Shown one piece after another: positions 8,738 through 18,270 of a DNA stretch of 38,944 nucleotides. The notes under the pieces were generated by a model. The model worked only from the letters and a program-made list of their open reading frames with translations, was not told where the DNA came from and made no database searches. The translations under genes were made by a program, and so were the position numbers. How positions within the stretch are numbered: the stretch's first letter is position 1; each line of letters starts with the position of its first letter. The DNA is from Labilibaculum sp. Lineage in GTDB: Bacteria; Bacteroidota; Bacteroidia; Bacteroidales; Marinifilaceae. Location of the stretch: assembly GCA_016760525.1 (NCBI GenBank), contig JAESUW010000122.1, positions 1 to 38,944 on the forward strand. Direction: 5' to 3'.

Positions 8738-9676
8738 ATGCCCAGAAAAATAAAAGACTACCTTCTTATTGCCTTAAAAGGAATTGGAATGGGAGCCGCC
8801 GATGTTGTACCTGGAGTTTCAGGTGGAACAATTGCCTTTATCACTGGCATTTACGAGGAATTAATCAACAGCCTTAAGTCCATTAATGGAAGTGCTGCTA
8901 AACTTCTCTTTCAATTTAAACTGAAGGAATTCTGGCAATCAATTAACGGAAATTTTCTGTTAACCTTACTATTCGGAATCTTCTTAAGTTTTTTATCTCT
9001 GGCAAAACTGATTAAGTATTTTCTTGCCGAACAACCGATTTTAATCTGGTCGTTCTTCTTTGGATTAATTGTTGCCTCGGCTATTGTAATTGCCCGTAAA
9101 ATTACGGAGTGGAAATTACGCACTATTATTGCCATGATTATTGGTGTAGGGATCGCCTATATGGTAACAGTGATCACTCCTGCAGAAACACCTACCTCCT
9201 ATTGGTTTCTATTTCTTTCGGGAGCATTAGCAATTTGTGCTATGATTTTACCTGGAATATCCGGAGCTTTCATTTTACTTTTACTGGGAAAATACGAGTA
9301 CATACTGAATGCAGTAAGCACTTTTAAATTAGATGTTATTGCTGTTGTTGGTGCTGGTGCAGTTGTTGGACTTTTGAGTTTTTCAAACTTACTTAGCTGG
9401 CTTTTGAAGAAATACCACAACATGACTATTGGCTTGCTTGCCGGATTCATGATTGGATCTTTGAATAAAGTATGGCCCTGGAAAAATACAGTCTCAACAT
9501 TTATTGACAGACATGGTGTAGAAAAACCTCTGCTTCAGGAAAATATTCTACCTACTGCTTTTGATAAGATCATTGGCCAAGAGTCACAATTGATGTTTGC
9601 AATTCTTTTGGCCATTGCCGGATTTCTGCTAATTTGGATGATGGAAAAATTCTCACCTGAATCAAAAACAAAATAA
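8738..9676 (+). CDS. DUF368 membrane protein (PopT-like undecaprenyl phosphate translocase candidate)
   Basis: This is a 312-aa polytopic membrane protein with about eight hydrophobic segments. The N-terminal signature GAADVVPGVSGGTIAFITGIYEEL and its internal echo AICAMILPGISGAFILLLLGKYEYIL are the two family hallmarks of DUF368. They look like an inverted or repeated half-motif. DUF368 proteins (PopT) have been reported to return the carrier lipid undecaprenyl phosphate to the inner leaflet, so the expected role is recycling of the cell-wall lipid carrier. That is family knowledge, not shown here. It lies between a TPR gene and aroE in one operon, ending one base before the aroE ATG. Confidence 0.88.
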   Translation: MPRKIKDYLLIALKGIGMGAADVVPGVSGGTIAFITGIYEELINSLKSINGSAAKLLFQFKLKEFWQSINGNFLLTLLFGIFLSFLSLAKLIKYFLAEQPILIWSFFFGLIVASAIVIARKITEWKLRTIIAMIIGVGIAYMVTVITPAETPTSYWFLFLSGALAICAMILPGISGAFILLLLGKYEYILNAVSTFKLDVIAVVGAGAVVGLLSFSNLLSWLLKKYHNMTIGLLAGFMIGSLNKVWPWKNTVSTFIDRHGVEKPLLQENILPTAFDKIIGQESQLMFAILLAIAGFLLIWMMEKFSPESKTK

Positions 9677-9677
9677 A

Positions 9678-10418
9678 ATGGATACATTCGGAATTATTGG
9701 TTTCCCATTGGGGCATTCTTTTTCAAAAAAATACTTTACGGATAAGTTTACTGAAGAAAACATAGATGCTTCTTTTTTAAATTTTGAACTTTCGAGCATT
9801 CAGGATTTTACGAACGTATTGGAGCAACAAGCCGATTTAAAAGGATTCTGTGTTACCATTCCATACAAACAAGATGTAATTCAATTTTTAGATGAAATTG
9901 ATCCACTAGCTGAAAGAATTGGTGCTGTTAATTCCGTTCATATTATCCGTGAAAACAAACAAATAAAACTGGTTGGCTACAATACAGATATTCATGGATT
10001 TACCGAATCGCTGCGTATTTTTCTTAGTGAAACGAAACCAAAAGCATTAATTCTTGGAACAGGGGGAGTTTCGAAAGCTGTAGCCACAGGTTTGGAAGAA
10101 ATGGGAATTGAATACCAATTCGTATCCAGAACTGCTTCCCACAAATGCATAAGCTATGAAATGCTTTCCCCGGAACTAATGAGCAATTACCACTTGATTG
10201 TGAACTGTACTCCTTTGGGAACCTTTCCTAAAGATGATGCCTGTCCGGATATTCCGTACGAACAGCTCACAAAAGATCATTTTTTATATGATGTAGTTTA
10301 CAATCCTGCAGAGACTCTTTTCATGAAAAAAGGTGCAGAGCAAGGTGCTAAAACACACAACGGATTAAAAATGCTTCACCTGCAAGCAGAAAAAAACTGG
10401 GAAATCTGGAATAAATAA
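9678..10418 (+). CDS. aroE: Shikimate dehydrogenase
   Basis: This 246-aa protein reduces 3-dehydroshikimate to shikimate with NADPH in aromatic amino-acid and chorismate synthesis. The substrate-binding N-terminal domain has the FGIIGFPLGHSFS start and the catalytic-lysine block FCVTIPYKQDVI, followed by the catalytic-aspartate block GYNTDIHGF. The Rossmann domain begins with ALILGTGGVSKAV, a variant of the usual GAGGA loop with T in the second Gly-Ala position. NCTPLGTFP and HNGLKMLHLQAEKNWEIW follow, as in the family. It is slightly shorter than E. coli AroE (about 270 aa), normal for Bacteroidota. The start codon lies one base after the DUF368 stop, so translation is likely coupled. Confidence 0.95.
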   Translation: MDTFGIIGFPLGHSFSKKYFTDKFTEENIDASFLNFELSSIQDFTNVLEQQADLKGFCVTIPYKQDVIQFLDEIDPLAERIGAVNSVHIIRENKQIKLVGYNTDIHGFTESLRIFLSETKPKALILGTGGVSKAVATGLEEMGIEYQFVSRTASHKCISYEMLSPELMSNYHLIVNCTPLGTFPKDDACPDIPYEQLTKDHFLYDVVYNPAETLFMKKGAEQGAKTHNGLKMLHLQAEKNWEIWNK

Positions 10419-10766
10419 TTCCTCTTTCGAATCAAAAAATAATAATTTAAAATTCGGCGTACTAATACCTTCATTCAATAGTCTGAAACTCCTGTTAACA
10501 GCTCACAATTCCAGTTCAGCCAAATTGATATTTAATTCGAAACACATTAAGATCTATTCAATAAATTTGAAATTATAGTCAAATAGAGTTTCAGATTCCC
10601 AATTTACGTAATGATGTATTTTGTTTGCTAGAATGCTTTTTATAAATTCACAAGCTAAAGCAAACAATTCCTTTTATTAGAGAAACCAGAGTTTTCTGAT
10701 TTCCAATTTTGGATATTAACAAATCAACCAGGAATTTTATTTACAGTTACTTAGGAAGTAGATCAT
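10419..10766. other. 348-bp intergenic region before the DUF2339 gene
   Basis: No ORF, tRNA or consensus promoter with correct spacing is evident. The one structural feature is a 10-base perfect inverted repeat, TCTGAAACTC (10482-10491) and GAGTTTCAGA (10586-10595), with about 94 bases between the arms. The leader before the ATG at 10767 is long and AT-rich. Confidence 0.6.
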
Positions 10767-13139
10767 ATGTCAGACAATAAGGACAAAATTAATCAGCTCT
10801 TCGAGATACAAGAAAATCTGTGGGAAAAACAAGAAGCTCTATCGAATGAGATTAGTGAATTACGACATGAAATAATTCGCTTAAAAAATACCGAAGCAAA
10901 ACCTCTGGCTGAAGAAAACAAAACTGAAATTTTGAATGAAGCTCTTCTTGATGACCTAAAAAATATAGCGTCCCCAATAAAACAGGAAGAACACAAACTT
11001 GAAACGACAAGTGCAATAGCTGCAACACCTCCGAAAGCAAAGAAAGCTCCGAAAGCTCCGAAAGCAAAATCTGATATTGAGAAATTTATTGGTGAAAATC
11101 TGATTAATAAAATTGGTATTGCAATTACCATTATTGGAGTGGCAATTGGTGCAAAATACTCTATTGACAACGATCTTATAAGTCCATTAACCAGAATAAT
11201 TCTGGCTTATTTAACTGGAATTGGACTATTGGGTTTCGGAATAAAATTAAAGCGAAAATATGAAAGCTTTAGCGCCGTTCTGGTTAGTGGAGCCATAGCA
11301 ATCCTATATTTCATCACCTTTATGGCCTATGATTTTTACGGATTATTTCCGCAGGTAATTGCTTTTATCCTCATGCTGATCTTAACTGTATTCACAATTA
11401 TTGCAGCAATCAACTACAACAAACAAGTAATTGCACATATCGGTTTGGTTGGTGCATATGCGGTTCCCTTCCTGTTAAGTGACGGTTCCGGAAAAGTAGT
11501 CGTACTCTTTACTTACATGACAATTATTAATCTGGGTATTCTAATTATCGCATTTAAGAAATACTGGAAAGAATTGCACTACACATCCTTTTCTCTCACT
11601 TGGTTGATCTTCTATTCTTGGTTCAGTGATAAATACGAAACAAGCGAACACTTAGTGATAGGAAGTATTTTTCTAATCGTATTTTTTGCAATCTTTTATT
11701 TACTATTTCTAGCCTATAAATTAGTTCGAAAGGAAAAATTCAACAAAGGCAATTCTCTGCTGCTCATATCCAATTCTTTTATCTTTTTTGGCTTGGGATA
11801 CTCCATCTTATCTCTTCACGATACAGGAGAACATTTATTAGGATTATTTACCCTTATTAATGCGATAATTCACAGTATCGTAAGTATAATCATCTACAAA
11901 CAAAAACTTGCCGATAAGAATATTTTCTATTTGATATCAGGTTTAGTTCTCATATTTATAACCATTGCCTTTCCTATTCAGTTAGACGGAAATTGGGTAA
12001 CTTTATTGTGGGTAAGTGAAGCGGCTCTACTCTTTTGGATCGGAAGAACGAAAAAAGTTTCCATTTACGAAGCCATGTCTTACCCCTTAATGGTACTTGC
12101 GTTCTTTAGTATTTTGCAAGATTGGACCACATTGTATAACACCTACATTGTGGAAGATCCGGAAACAAAAATCACTCTTTTTCTGAATGTTAATTTTCTA
12201 AGCTCGATACTCTTTGTTGCGTCTTTTGGACTCATCAACAGGTTGAATAATAATTCGAAATATCCAAGCTCATTTGGTTCCTGGATTAAAATCACACGAA
12301 TATTATCCTATACAATCCCCGCAATTCTTGTGTTTACATTGTACTATTCTTTCCAATTGGAAATTGGAAACTATTGGAATCAGATAATTAAGGATTCGGC
12401 AATAAGCATTCAGGCAATCGGTGAAGATTACTCGAACTACTATAAAAATTACGACTTAAAAGAGTTTAAAACAATTTGGATTATTAATTATTCTTTACTG
12501 TTTTTCTCTATTCTTTCTTTTGTGAATATCAAGAAATTGAAAAACAAAAAACTGGGCTTTGCAAGTATTGTATTAAGCACAATTACTCTTATCATATTTT
12601 TAACCCAAGGTTTGTATTCACTCAGTGAATTACGAGAAAGCTATATCAATCAAACTTTGTCCGAATATTATCATCGCGGATCTTTCAATATCATTATAAG
12701 ATACGTGGCATTGGCTTTTGCCGGCTTATCCCTTACAGCCATTTACCTGCATATTAATAAGGAATTTAACACCAGAAAATATAAAAAAGCTTTTGAGTTC
12801 TTATTAACTACTTCTATTTTATGGATACTTAGCAGTGAATTGCTTAACTGGATGGACATAAGCGGATCAACACAATCCTACAAGCTTGGACTAAGCATAC
12901 TTTGGGGCTCATATTCCCTACTCCTAATTGCTTATGGCATTTGGAAAAACAAAAAACACATACGAATTGGTGCAATAGGTTTGTTTGCATTAACATTAGC
13001 TAAACTATTCTTTTACGACATCTCTCATTTGAGTACAATTGCAAAAACCATTGTGTTTGTTTCATTAGGAATACTTCTTTTAATCATATCATTCCTGTAC
13101 AACAAATACAAGAGTAATATCTCTGAAGAAGAAGTATAA
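10767..13139 (+). CDS. DUF2339 polytopic membrane protein
   Basis: This 790-aa protein matches DUF2339, large integral membrane proteins of unknown function. Residues 1-45 form a charged coiled coil (LFEIQENLWEKQEALSNEI). An Ala/Lys/Pro-rich linker follows (PPKAKKAPKAPKAKSD), encoded by near-perfect repeats of AAAGCTCCG. The family block IEKFIGENLINKIGIAITIIG comes next. From about residue 115 to the end there are some twenty hydrophobic segments, including VLVSGAIAILYFITF, HIGLVGAYAVPFLLSDG and VTLLWVSEAALLFWIG. The start MSDNKDK is an ATG at 10767. It is followed 58 bp later by a DUF3999 protein; the two families are commonly neighbours, which suggests a joint envelope role. Function unknown. 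Confidence 0.88.
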   Translation: MSDNKDKINQLFEIQENLWEKQEALSNEISELRHEIIRLKNTEAKPLAEENKTEILNEALLDDLKNIASPIKQEEHKLETTSAIAATPPKAKKAPKAPKAKSDIEKFIGENLINKIGIAITIIGVAIGAKYSIDNDLISPLTRIILAYLTGIGLLGFGIKLKRKYESFSAVLVSGAIAILYFITFMAYDFYGLFPQVIAFILMLILTVFTIIAAINYNKQVIAHIGLVGAYAVPFLLSDGSGKVVVLFTYMTIINLGILIIAFKKYWKELHYTSFSLTWLIFYSWFSDKYETSEHLVIGSIFLIVFFAIFYLLFLAYKLVRKEKFNKGNSLLLISNSFIFFGLGYSILSLHDTGEHLLGLFTLINAIIHSIVSIIIYKQKLADKNIFYLISGLVLIFITIAFPIQLDGNWVTLLWVSEAALLFWIGRTKKVSIYEAMSYPLMVLAFFSILQDWTTLYNTYIVEDPETKITLFLNVNFLSSILFVASFGLINRLNNNSKYPSSFGSWIKITRILSYTIPAILVFTLYYSFQLEIGNYWNQIIKDSAISIQAIGEDYSNYYKNYDLKEFKTIWIINYSLLFFSILSFVNIKKLKNKKLGFASIVLSTITLIIFLTQGLYSLSELRESYINQTLSEYYHRGSFNIIIRYVALAFAGLSLTAIYLHINKEFNTRKYKKAFEFLLTTSILWILSSELLNWMDISGSTQSYKLGLSILWGSYSLLLIAYGIWKNKKHIRIGAIGLFALTLAKLFFYDISHLSTIAKTIVFVSLGILLLIISFLYNKYKSNISEEEV

Positions 13140-13159
13140 ATTTAACACATCACTATTTT

Positions 13160-13177
13160 GGCTGGTTTCGACCAGCC
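13160..13177 (+). other. Hairpin between the DUF2339 and DUF3999 genes
   Basis: GGCTGGT-TTCG-ACCAGCC is a perfect 7-bp stem with a TTCG loop. No T-tract follows on either strand, so it is a weak terminator at best. It may act as an mRNA-stability or processing element between two co-transcribed genes. Confidence 0.55.
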
Positions 13178-13197
13178 ATACTATTAAACCAATTCTC

Positions 13198-14433
13198 ATG
13201 AAAATTAAGTTCTGTTTTTTCCTACTCCTTTTTATAGGTAGCAATTCCTATGCACAGAAAAATAATTTCAAGTATAAAAGAGAAATTATTGGTATAACCG
13301 ATCAATGGCACAAACTCGAATTATCGAATGAAATTATTGCTAAGCTTTCCTCCCAACTGCAAGATGTAAGAATAATTGGAATTTCTGAGCAAAACGACAC
13401 AATTGAGGCGCCGTACATTCTTCATTCTACCGAAGATGTAAGCAAAAATACAGATGTTGATTTCAAATTATTGAATCAGTCGCGAAATAAAAATGACCAT
13501 TACTTCACATTTAAGCTTCCCACATCAAATTCAATTAATCAAATTCAATTAAATTTCGAACAGCAAAATTTCGATTGGAAAATTACTCTTGAAGGAAGTC
13601 AAAATCAACAAAACTGGTATACTCTTATCGAGGATTACCGAATACTATCCATTAATAATAAGCATACAGACTATCAGTTTACAAAACTTAATTTTCCAAT
13701 TGCAAATTATTCGTTTTATAGAATAGTAATCCGCAACGAGGAAAAACCGAAGTTCGAAAGTGCTCAATTATCTCTGAAAGAGATTGTGAAAGGAAAATCA
13801 AGAGCTTACAAAACAAGAAAAATAAATACACAGGAAAACAAAATACTTCAACAAACCGAAGTTGATATTGATCTGGGCTCACCTGTTCTGATCAATAATC
13901 TTACAATCAACATCAATGATTCATTTGATTTCTACCGGCCAATTCGCATTCAGTATGTTACCGACAGTACCAAAACAGATCTTGGTTGGAAATACAATTA
14001 CCAAACTCTTACTACAGGCACATTAAACTCGATCGAAAAAAATGAATTTACCTTCAGCAACACAAGCGTTCAACATGTAAAAGTTATCATTAAAAACTAC
14101 GATAATGAAGCATTAACGATTCGTGACATTAAAGTACAAGGCTCCATATATGAATTATTGGTTCGGTTTTCGAAACCAGCCAAATATTTCTTATGCTACG
14201 GAAACGAGCACATACGAAAACCGAATTACGACATCACTCGTTTTACCGAGAATGTACCAAAATCAATAAGTACGCTTGGCTTAGGCGATGAAGAAAGCCT
14301 AAGGAAAAAAGAATCACCCAAAACAGAACCACTTTTTGCAAATGAAAAATGGCTGTGGGCAGTAATGGCACTAATCATATTGATTCTTGGAGGCTTCACT
14401 CTAAAAATGATTAAAAAAACGGACGAAAGATAA
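13198..14433 (+). CDS. DUF3999 family protein, exported and membrane-anchored
   Basis: The 411-aa protein has a signal peptide (MKIKFCFFLLLFIGSNSYAQ, cleavage expected after the Ala before Q). It ends with one transmembrane helix (WLWAVMALIILILGGFTLKMI) and a short basic tail, so the bulk faces the periplasm. The body is beta-rich, with two discoidin-like stretches (IQLNFEQQNFDWKITLEGS and VLINNLTININDSFDF), consistent with DUF3999. It is encoded 58 bp after the DUF2339 gene, its usual partner; a shared role in the envelope is inferred from that co-occurrence. No enzymatic motif is visible. Confidence 0.8.
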   Translation: MKIKFCFFLLLFIGSNSYAQKNNFKYKREIIGITDQWHKLELSNEIIAKLSSQLQDVRIIGISEQNDTIEAPYILHSTEDVSKNTDVDFKLLNQSRNKNDHYFTFKLPTSNSINQIQLNFEQQNFDWKITLEGSQNQQNWYTLIEDYRILSINNKHTDYQFTKLNFPIANYSFYRIVIRNEEKPKFESAQLSLKEIVKGKSRAYKTRKINTQENKILQQTEVDIDLGSPVLINNLTININDSFDFYRPIRIQYVTDSTKTDLGWKYNYQTLTTGTLNSIEKNEFTFSNTSVQHVKVIIKNYDNEALTIRDIKVQGSIYELLVRFSKPAKYFLCYGNEHIRKPNYDITRFTENVPKSISTLGLGDEESLRKKESPKTEPLFANEKWLWAVMALIILILGGFTLKMIKKTDER

Positions 14434-14447
14434 GTTTAAATTTCATG

Positions 14448-14469
14448 TGCCCATAAAGCTTTTTGGGCA
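14448..14469 (+). terminator. Weak terminator-like hairpin after the DUF3999 gene
   Basis: TGCCCA and TGGGCA pair as a 6-bp stem (7 with an added A-T) around a loop of about 10 bases, 14 bases past the stop. The T-run after it is short (TTTC), so termination would be inefficient. Confidence 0.45.
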
Positions 14470-14566
14470 TTTCGAAAAAAACAAGCTCCTTCCCTAGCTA
14501 TTCATACAAAACACAAAGGCTTACATATTTTCTTTTTCTAAAAAATAAACTTTACTGCAGGTATCT

Positions 14567-14597
14567 TTTGTTAATCTGCGTACCTTTCATAACTTTG
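14567..14597 (+). promoter_or_regulatory. Bacteroidota-type promoter of the S8 protease
   Basis: TTTG (14567-14570), exactly 19 bases, TAACTTTG (14590-14597): a perfect match to consensus in both elements and spacing. The ATG follows at 14636, leaving a leader of about 32 bases. Confidence 0.82.
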
Positions 14598-14635
14598 GAA
14601 ACGCAGTATAAAAAATTCCCCAAAGTCTAACGACC

Positions 14636-17263
14636 ATGGCAGATAACAATAAACCACATTTACTACTAAAAAACCAAATACGAACAATTGAAAGGTTTCC
14701 TAAAAGAGGAATGGTTGTATCGAAGAAGAAAAATGATGAAGAGGAAGAAGAAATTGAGATAAAACCCTATGAATCCAAGAAAAAAACGTTACGAAACAAC
14801 CTTCGAAGTTTTAATAGACATATTTTAGAAAGGCATCAGAATCGAACAATCGATATTCCAGCGCATATTGATTACGTAAAATTATACACTCATGGTGTAT
14901 TCAATGCTAATCTTCAAAAAAAATTCAGAACCACCTATGGTTTATCTGCTGTTAAATTTGAATATTTTAATAAGGTTGTCCTTTGTGCAATTGTAGATGA
15001 AAATGCATTTGAAATATTTAAAGAACATATTAGATTCTTTATTGACACAGAAGCCAATTTTAATCCCCTTCAGACAGATTATTATTTATTAGTTCACATT
15101 GATCGATTTGAATTACTAAGTTCTGATAGAATACTTGAATTTACACGCAATGAAGAAGCTATTGCTGAAATCATTAGCAATACTGAGCTCCCAAATAAAT
15201 CAGACAATATAGAAAAAGCTCTAAATGAATTCCTTAGACAAGAAAAGTTGTTAAGAATTGAATTTGATTATGAAATTAAACTTGATTATTCACTTTTAGT
15301 CTTAAAAAACACGACTGAAGAATTAAACAAACAAATTGTCGACAACTTTGATGTAATATACAAAGTTCAAAGTCACACCTACAAAACAGGTCCTAATCGA
15401 TATGGTTGGCAAAAAAGAAGACCCGATTTTGAAATATTCCCAATTGAAAATACAACGTTAGTAGGAATAATTGATACAGGAATTCAGCAAAATTCACCTC
15501 TACGGAACATTATAGAAAACTTGCAATACGACATTACCAGCGTTGATAATCCATTACCCATCCTGGATAATGAAGGTCATGGAACAGGTATTGCTATGTT
15601 AGCCGCATTGGGAACAGAATACTATGAAAACGAAACAAATAATTTTCATTCTCCAATAAAACTTGTTCCAATTAAGGTCTTAGAAAATTCAAACGGAAAC
15701 TATAGCCTTATTGATTTTGAGAAAGTAATAAGAGAAGCCAATGCGATTGGAGTTCGTATTTTCAACTTATCAATTACTGATTCTAATTGCAAGTTATATA
15801 ATGAAACTGTATCTAAACAAGCTTTTCTTCTTGATAAATTGTCATTTGAACTAGATATCTTATTCATTATAGCAACAGGCAATTTGAGTCCAGATGATAT
15901 AGAATATATGAGAGATAATCCGAATAGCTTACATGATTATCCCAATCATTTTTTTAATCCATATAAGGAGTCGGAACAACATTGTTGTGTTGGAACTAAT
16001 ATACATTCACCGTCAGAATCATATAACAATATCGCTGTTGGAGCAATAGCTGAAAATCTAAATGATAATGAAAGTGATTTAACGTATGCCAAAGAATTAC
16101 CTGCTTATTACTCGAAGAAATTTCATTTGAATTTCGCTGAAAAGGTAAATGGTGTATTCCTTTCGCAGTCTCTTATGAATAAAAACTTTTTTAAACCTGA
16201 TTTGGTAGCTCCTGGAGGTGATGCGATTGCAAGTTTAGCAGGCATGGAAGTTCTTTCAACAAGAGCTGGTCAATTAACAGAATTATCACATGGTACCAGT
16301 AATGCCGCACCATTGGTTGCAAATATTGCTGCTCGTATCTTGAATAAATATCCAGAGTTAAAAGCTCAATCCATAAAGGCTCTCTTAATTAATTCGGCGG
16401 GATTATCTTATAACTCGAACTTTCTGGATGAACCTATTATTAATATAAAAGATGATTTTGCAAGAGAGGAATTTAAAAAGTCAATAGAAGAACTAAACAA
16501 CTCCGAGAGAAACAAATTATCGCGAATTATTAGTAAAGACAGATTATTTAAATACCTAACCGGTCACGGTTTACCAGATCAAACAAAAGCACTCTATTCA
16601 AATGAAAACTCTGCCACTCTTGTGGTAGAAGAATCGATTAAAGTCGATTGCCATAAGGGATTAATTTTAAAAATTCCGAAATATCTTAATAAGCTTTCAA
16701 ATCAAGAAAAAAAATCAGTTGCAAACATTACTGCAACTTTATGCTATAGTTTCGATCCAATTTTCAATAATTTCCTGGCCTATAATCCAATCCATATAAG
16801 CTTTGCATTTTTTAATCCTGTTGATGATGACTTATCAAAAAGTATAGATTTAATCGCAGGTTACACAAGTCAACAAAAAGATCGAGATCCAAACCTAAAG
16901 AACCGTGTGGAAGAAGCAAACACTAACCGTAAATTTAAAACTGGAATAACCTGGTCAGAAGACTATTCTCCAATTGGTTCAAAAATGTTTTCTAATACCC
17001 AAAAACTATACATACCATTTCGAATTAAAGATTTAAACAAAATCAAAAACGAGTTGAATATTGTGGTTCGATGCACCTGTAAAAAAGATATAGATCCAGA
17101 AATATTAAACCGAATTAAATTAAATCCACATCCATTTTCATTAGTAATAAGAATTGAGGAGAAAAAAGTTAACAACACCCTATCAGGACATCTTTACCAT
17201 AAACTTGATGCAATAAATACCCTCGAAGTAATAGCAGAAGTAGACCTCGAAGCAGAAGTTTAG
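14636..17263 (+). CDS. Subtilisin-like (S8) serine protease, IetS-like partner of an AAA ATPase
   Basis: The 875-aa protein has no signal peptide, so it is probably cytoplasmic, unlike most secreted subtilases. Residues 1-270 form a family-specific N-terminal region with a very acidic patch (KNDEEEEEIEIKP). The S8 domain spans about 272-600 with an intact triad: Asp280 in VGIIDTGI, His315 in NEGHGTGIAM and Ser555 in SHGTSNAAPLVA. The C-terminal ~230 residues (CHKGLILKIPKYL, ITATLCYSFDP, ISFAFFNP) look like a beta-sandwich domain. The stop codon overlaps that of the minus-strand AAA gene. Protease/AAA pairs of this type are known as IetS/IetA, described as a toxin-antitoxin-like stability system and reported to protect against phage. 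Assignment to that system here is inference. Confidence 0.85.
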   Translation: MADNNKPHLLLKNQIRTIERFPKRGMVVSKKKNDEEEEEIEIKPYESKKKTLRNNLRSFNRHILERHQNRTIDIPAHIDYVKLYTHGVFNANLQKKFRTTYGLSAVKFEYFNKVVLCAIVDENAFEIFKEHIRFFIDTEANFNPLQTDYYLLVHIDRFELLSSDRILEFTRNEEAIAEIISNTELPNKSDNIEKALNEFLRQEKLLRIEFDYEIKLDYSLLVLKNTTEELNKQIVDNFDVIYKVQSHTYKTGPNRYGWQKRRPDFEIFPIENTTLVGIIDTGIQQNSPLRNIIENLQYDITSVDNPLPILDNEGHGTGIAMLAALGTEYYENETNNFHSPIKLVPIKVLENSNGNYSLIDFEKVIREANAIGVRIFNLSITDSNCKLYNETVSKQAFLLDKLSFELDILFIIATGNLSPDDIEYMRDNPNSLHDYPNHFFNPYKESEQHCCVGTNIHSPSESYNNIAVGAIAENLNDNESDLTYAKELPAYYSKKFHLNFAEKVNGVFLSQSLMNKNFFKPDLVAPGGDAIASLAGMEVLSTRAGQLTELSHGTSNAAPLVANIAARILNKYPELKAQSIKALLINSAGLSYNSNFLDEPIINIKDDFAREEFKKSIEELNNSERNKLSRIISKDRLFKYLTGHGLPDQTKALYSNENSATLVVEESIKVDCHKGLILKIPKYLNKLSNQEKKSVANITATLCYSFDPIFNNFLAYNPIHISFAFFNPVDDDLSKSIDLIAGYTSQQKDRDPNLKNRVEEANTNRKFKTGITWSEDYSPIGSKMFSNTQKLYIPFRIKDLNKIKNELNIVVRCTCKKDIDPEILNRIKLNPHPFSLVIRIEEKKVNNTLSGHLYHKLDAINTLEVIAEVDLEAEV

Positions 17264-18270
17264 ACTTTTTCTTTTAAGATTAACTCTTTTAAAATTGCAG
17301 AATCAAGGTATAGATTAGGTTTTTCTACATCCTTTAAACCAAACAGTGTTCTTTTGATAGCTGTTATGATTGATCTTTGAATCAAATAAAAGGATAATCC
17401 TTCGGATAACTTAATAATTTCAGCCAGTTCCTTTTTGGCACGAAATTTAAAAGGTGATTTAGTCAAAGTTTTTTCAATCAACTCTTGTATCTGAGAATTG
17501 CTTGGCAAACCCAAATTAATCGTCATGTCAAACCTGCGCAATAAAGCTTCATCAATCATTTGCATCTGATTGGTCGCAGCAATAACAATACTATTCTGAG
17601 GTAAATAATCAAAGAGCTGAAGAATAGTGTTAACTACACGTTTCATTTCGCCATGATCCTGACTATAATCCCTTACTTTACCAATAGAATCAAACTCATC
17701 GAAGAAAATAATGCAATTTTCACTGGCCGCTTGTCTGAATAATTTCGATAGATTCTTACTGGTTTCACCCAATTTTGAAGAAACAATGGCACCTAAATTC
17801 ACCACATACATCATCATATCCAACTCGCCGGCTAGTACGTATGAAGCCAATGTTTTTCCACAACCCGATGGGCCATGAAAAAGAATACGGTTTGAAACAG
17901 GTAAATCGAATTTGTTTAGCAATTCAATATCACGATGCTCTTGCACGAAATAAGTTAATTCCTCTTTGATGCCAGCAGAACAAACCAAATTTTCAAAAGA
18001 ATAATCTGAAGTGAGTTTTTCAATGATCAATTCATTTAATGCACGATCATCTTCTTTTAAATAATATTTTTTGGATCCTACAGTCGCTAAACCCTTAGTT
18101 TGTTGTGCGCGTAACCCTTCCTTTAGTATCGATTGTAACTGTAAAGCCAGGTTCACTTTTTTAGTTTGCCGTGAATGCTCTATCAATTTACTCAATACTT
18201 CCAAAAGTTGATCTTGATCATTCTCAAGACCAAACCTTGCAATATCCTTTATGTAATCAGCTTGACTCAT
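17260..18270 (-). CDS. AAA-family ATPase, IetA-like partner of the S8 protease
   Basis: This 336-aa protein has an N-terminal helical region (residues 1-80) and one AAA+ module. The Walker A motif is FHGPSGCGKT (about 131-140), Walker B is CIIFFDEFDSIG (about 186-197), and the sensor/arginine-finger segment is IVIAATNQ...LLRRFDMTI (about 229-252). The module is closest in style to the small FtsH/spastin-type AAA ATPases encoded next to subtilases (IetA). These are thought to restrain or regulate the protease. Its stop codon (17260-17262) overlaps the protease stop (17261-17263), so the genes are convergent. It has its own promoter at 18287-18317. Independent promoters mean stoichiometry is not fixed by one mRNA, unusual for an antidote pair. 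Confidence 0.85.
   Translation of the reverse strand: MSQADYIKDIARFGLENDQDQLLEVLSKLIEHSRQTKKVNLALQLQSILKEGLRAQQTKGLATVGSKKYYLKEDDRALNELIIEKLTSDYSFENLVCSAGIKEELTYFVQEHRDIELLNKFDLPVSNRILFHGPSGCGKTLASYVLAGELDMMMYVVNLGAIVSSKLGETSKNLSKLFRQAASENCIIFFDEFDSIGKVRDYSQDHGEMKRVVNTILQLFDYLPQNSIVIAATNQMQMIDEALLRRFDMTINLGLPSNSQIQELIEKTLTKSPFKFRAKKELAEIIKLSEGLSFYLIQRSIITAIKRTLFGLKDVEKPNLYLDSAILKELILKEKV

Noticed and set aside
16963-17178. Minus-strand ORFs inside the protease gene (15700-15882, 16963-17178)
   Set aside because: Short shadows of the confidently identified S8 protease frame without homology or start signals.
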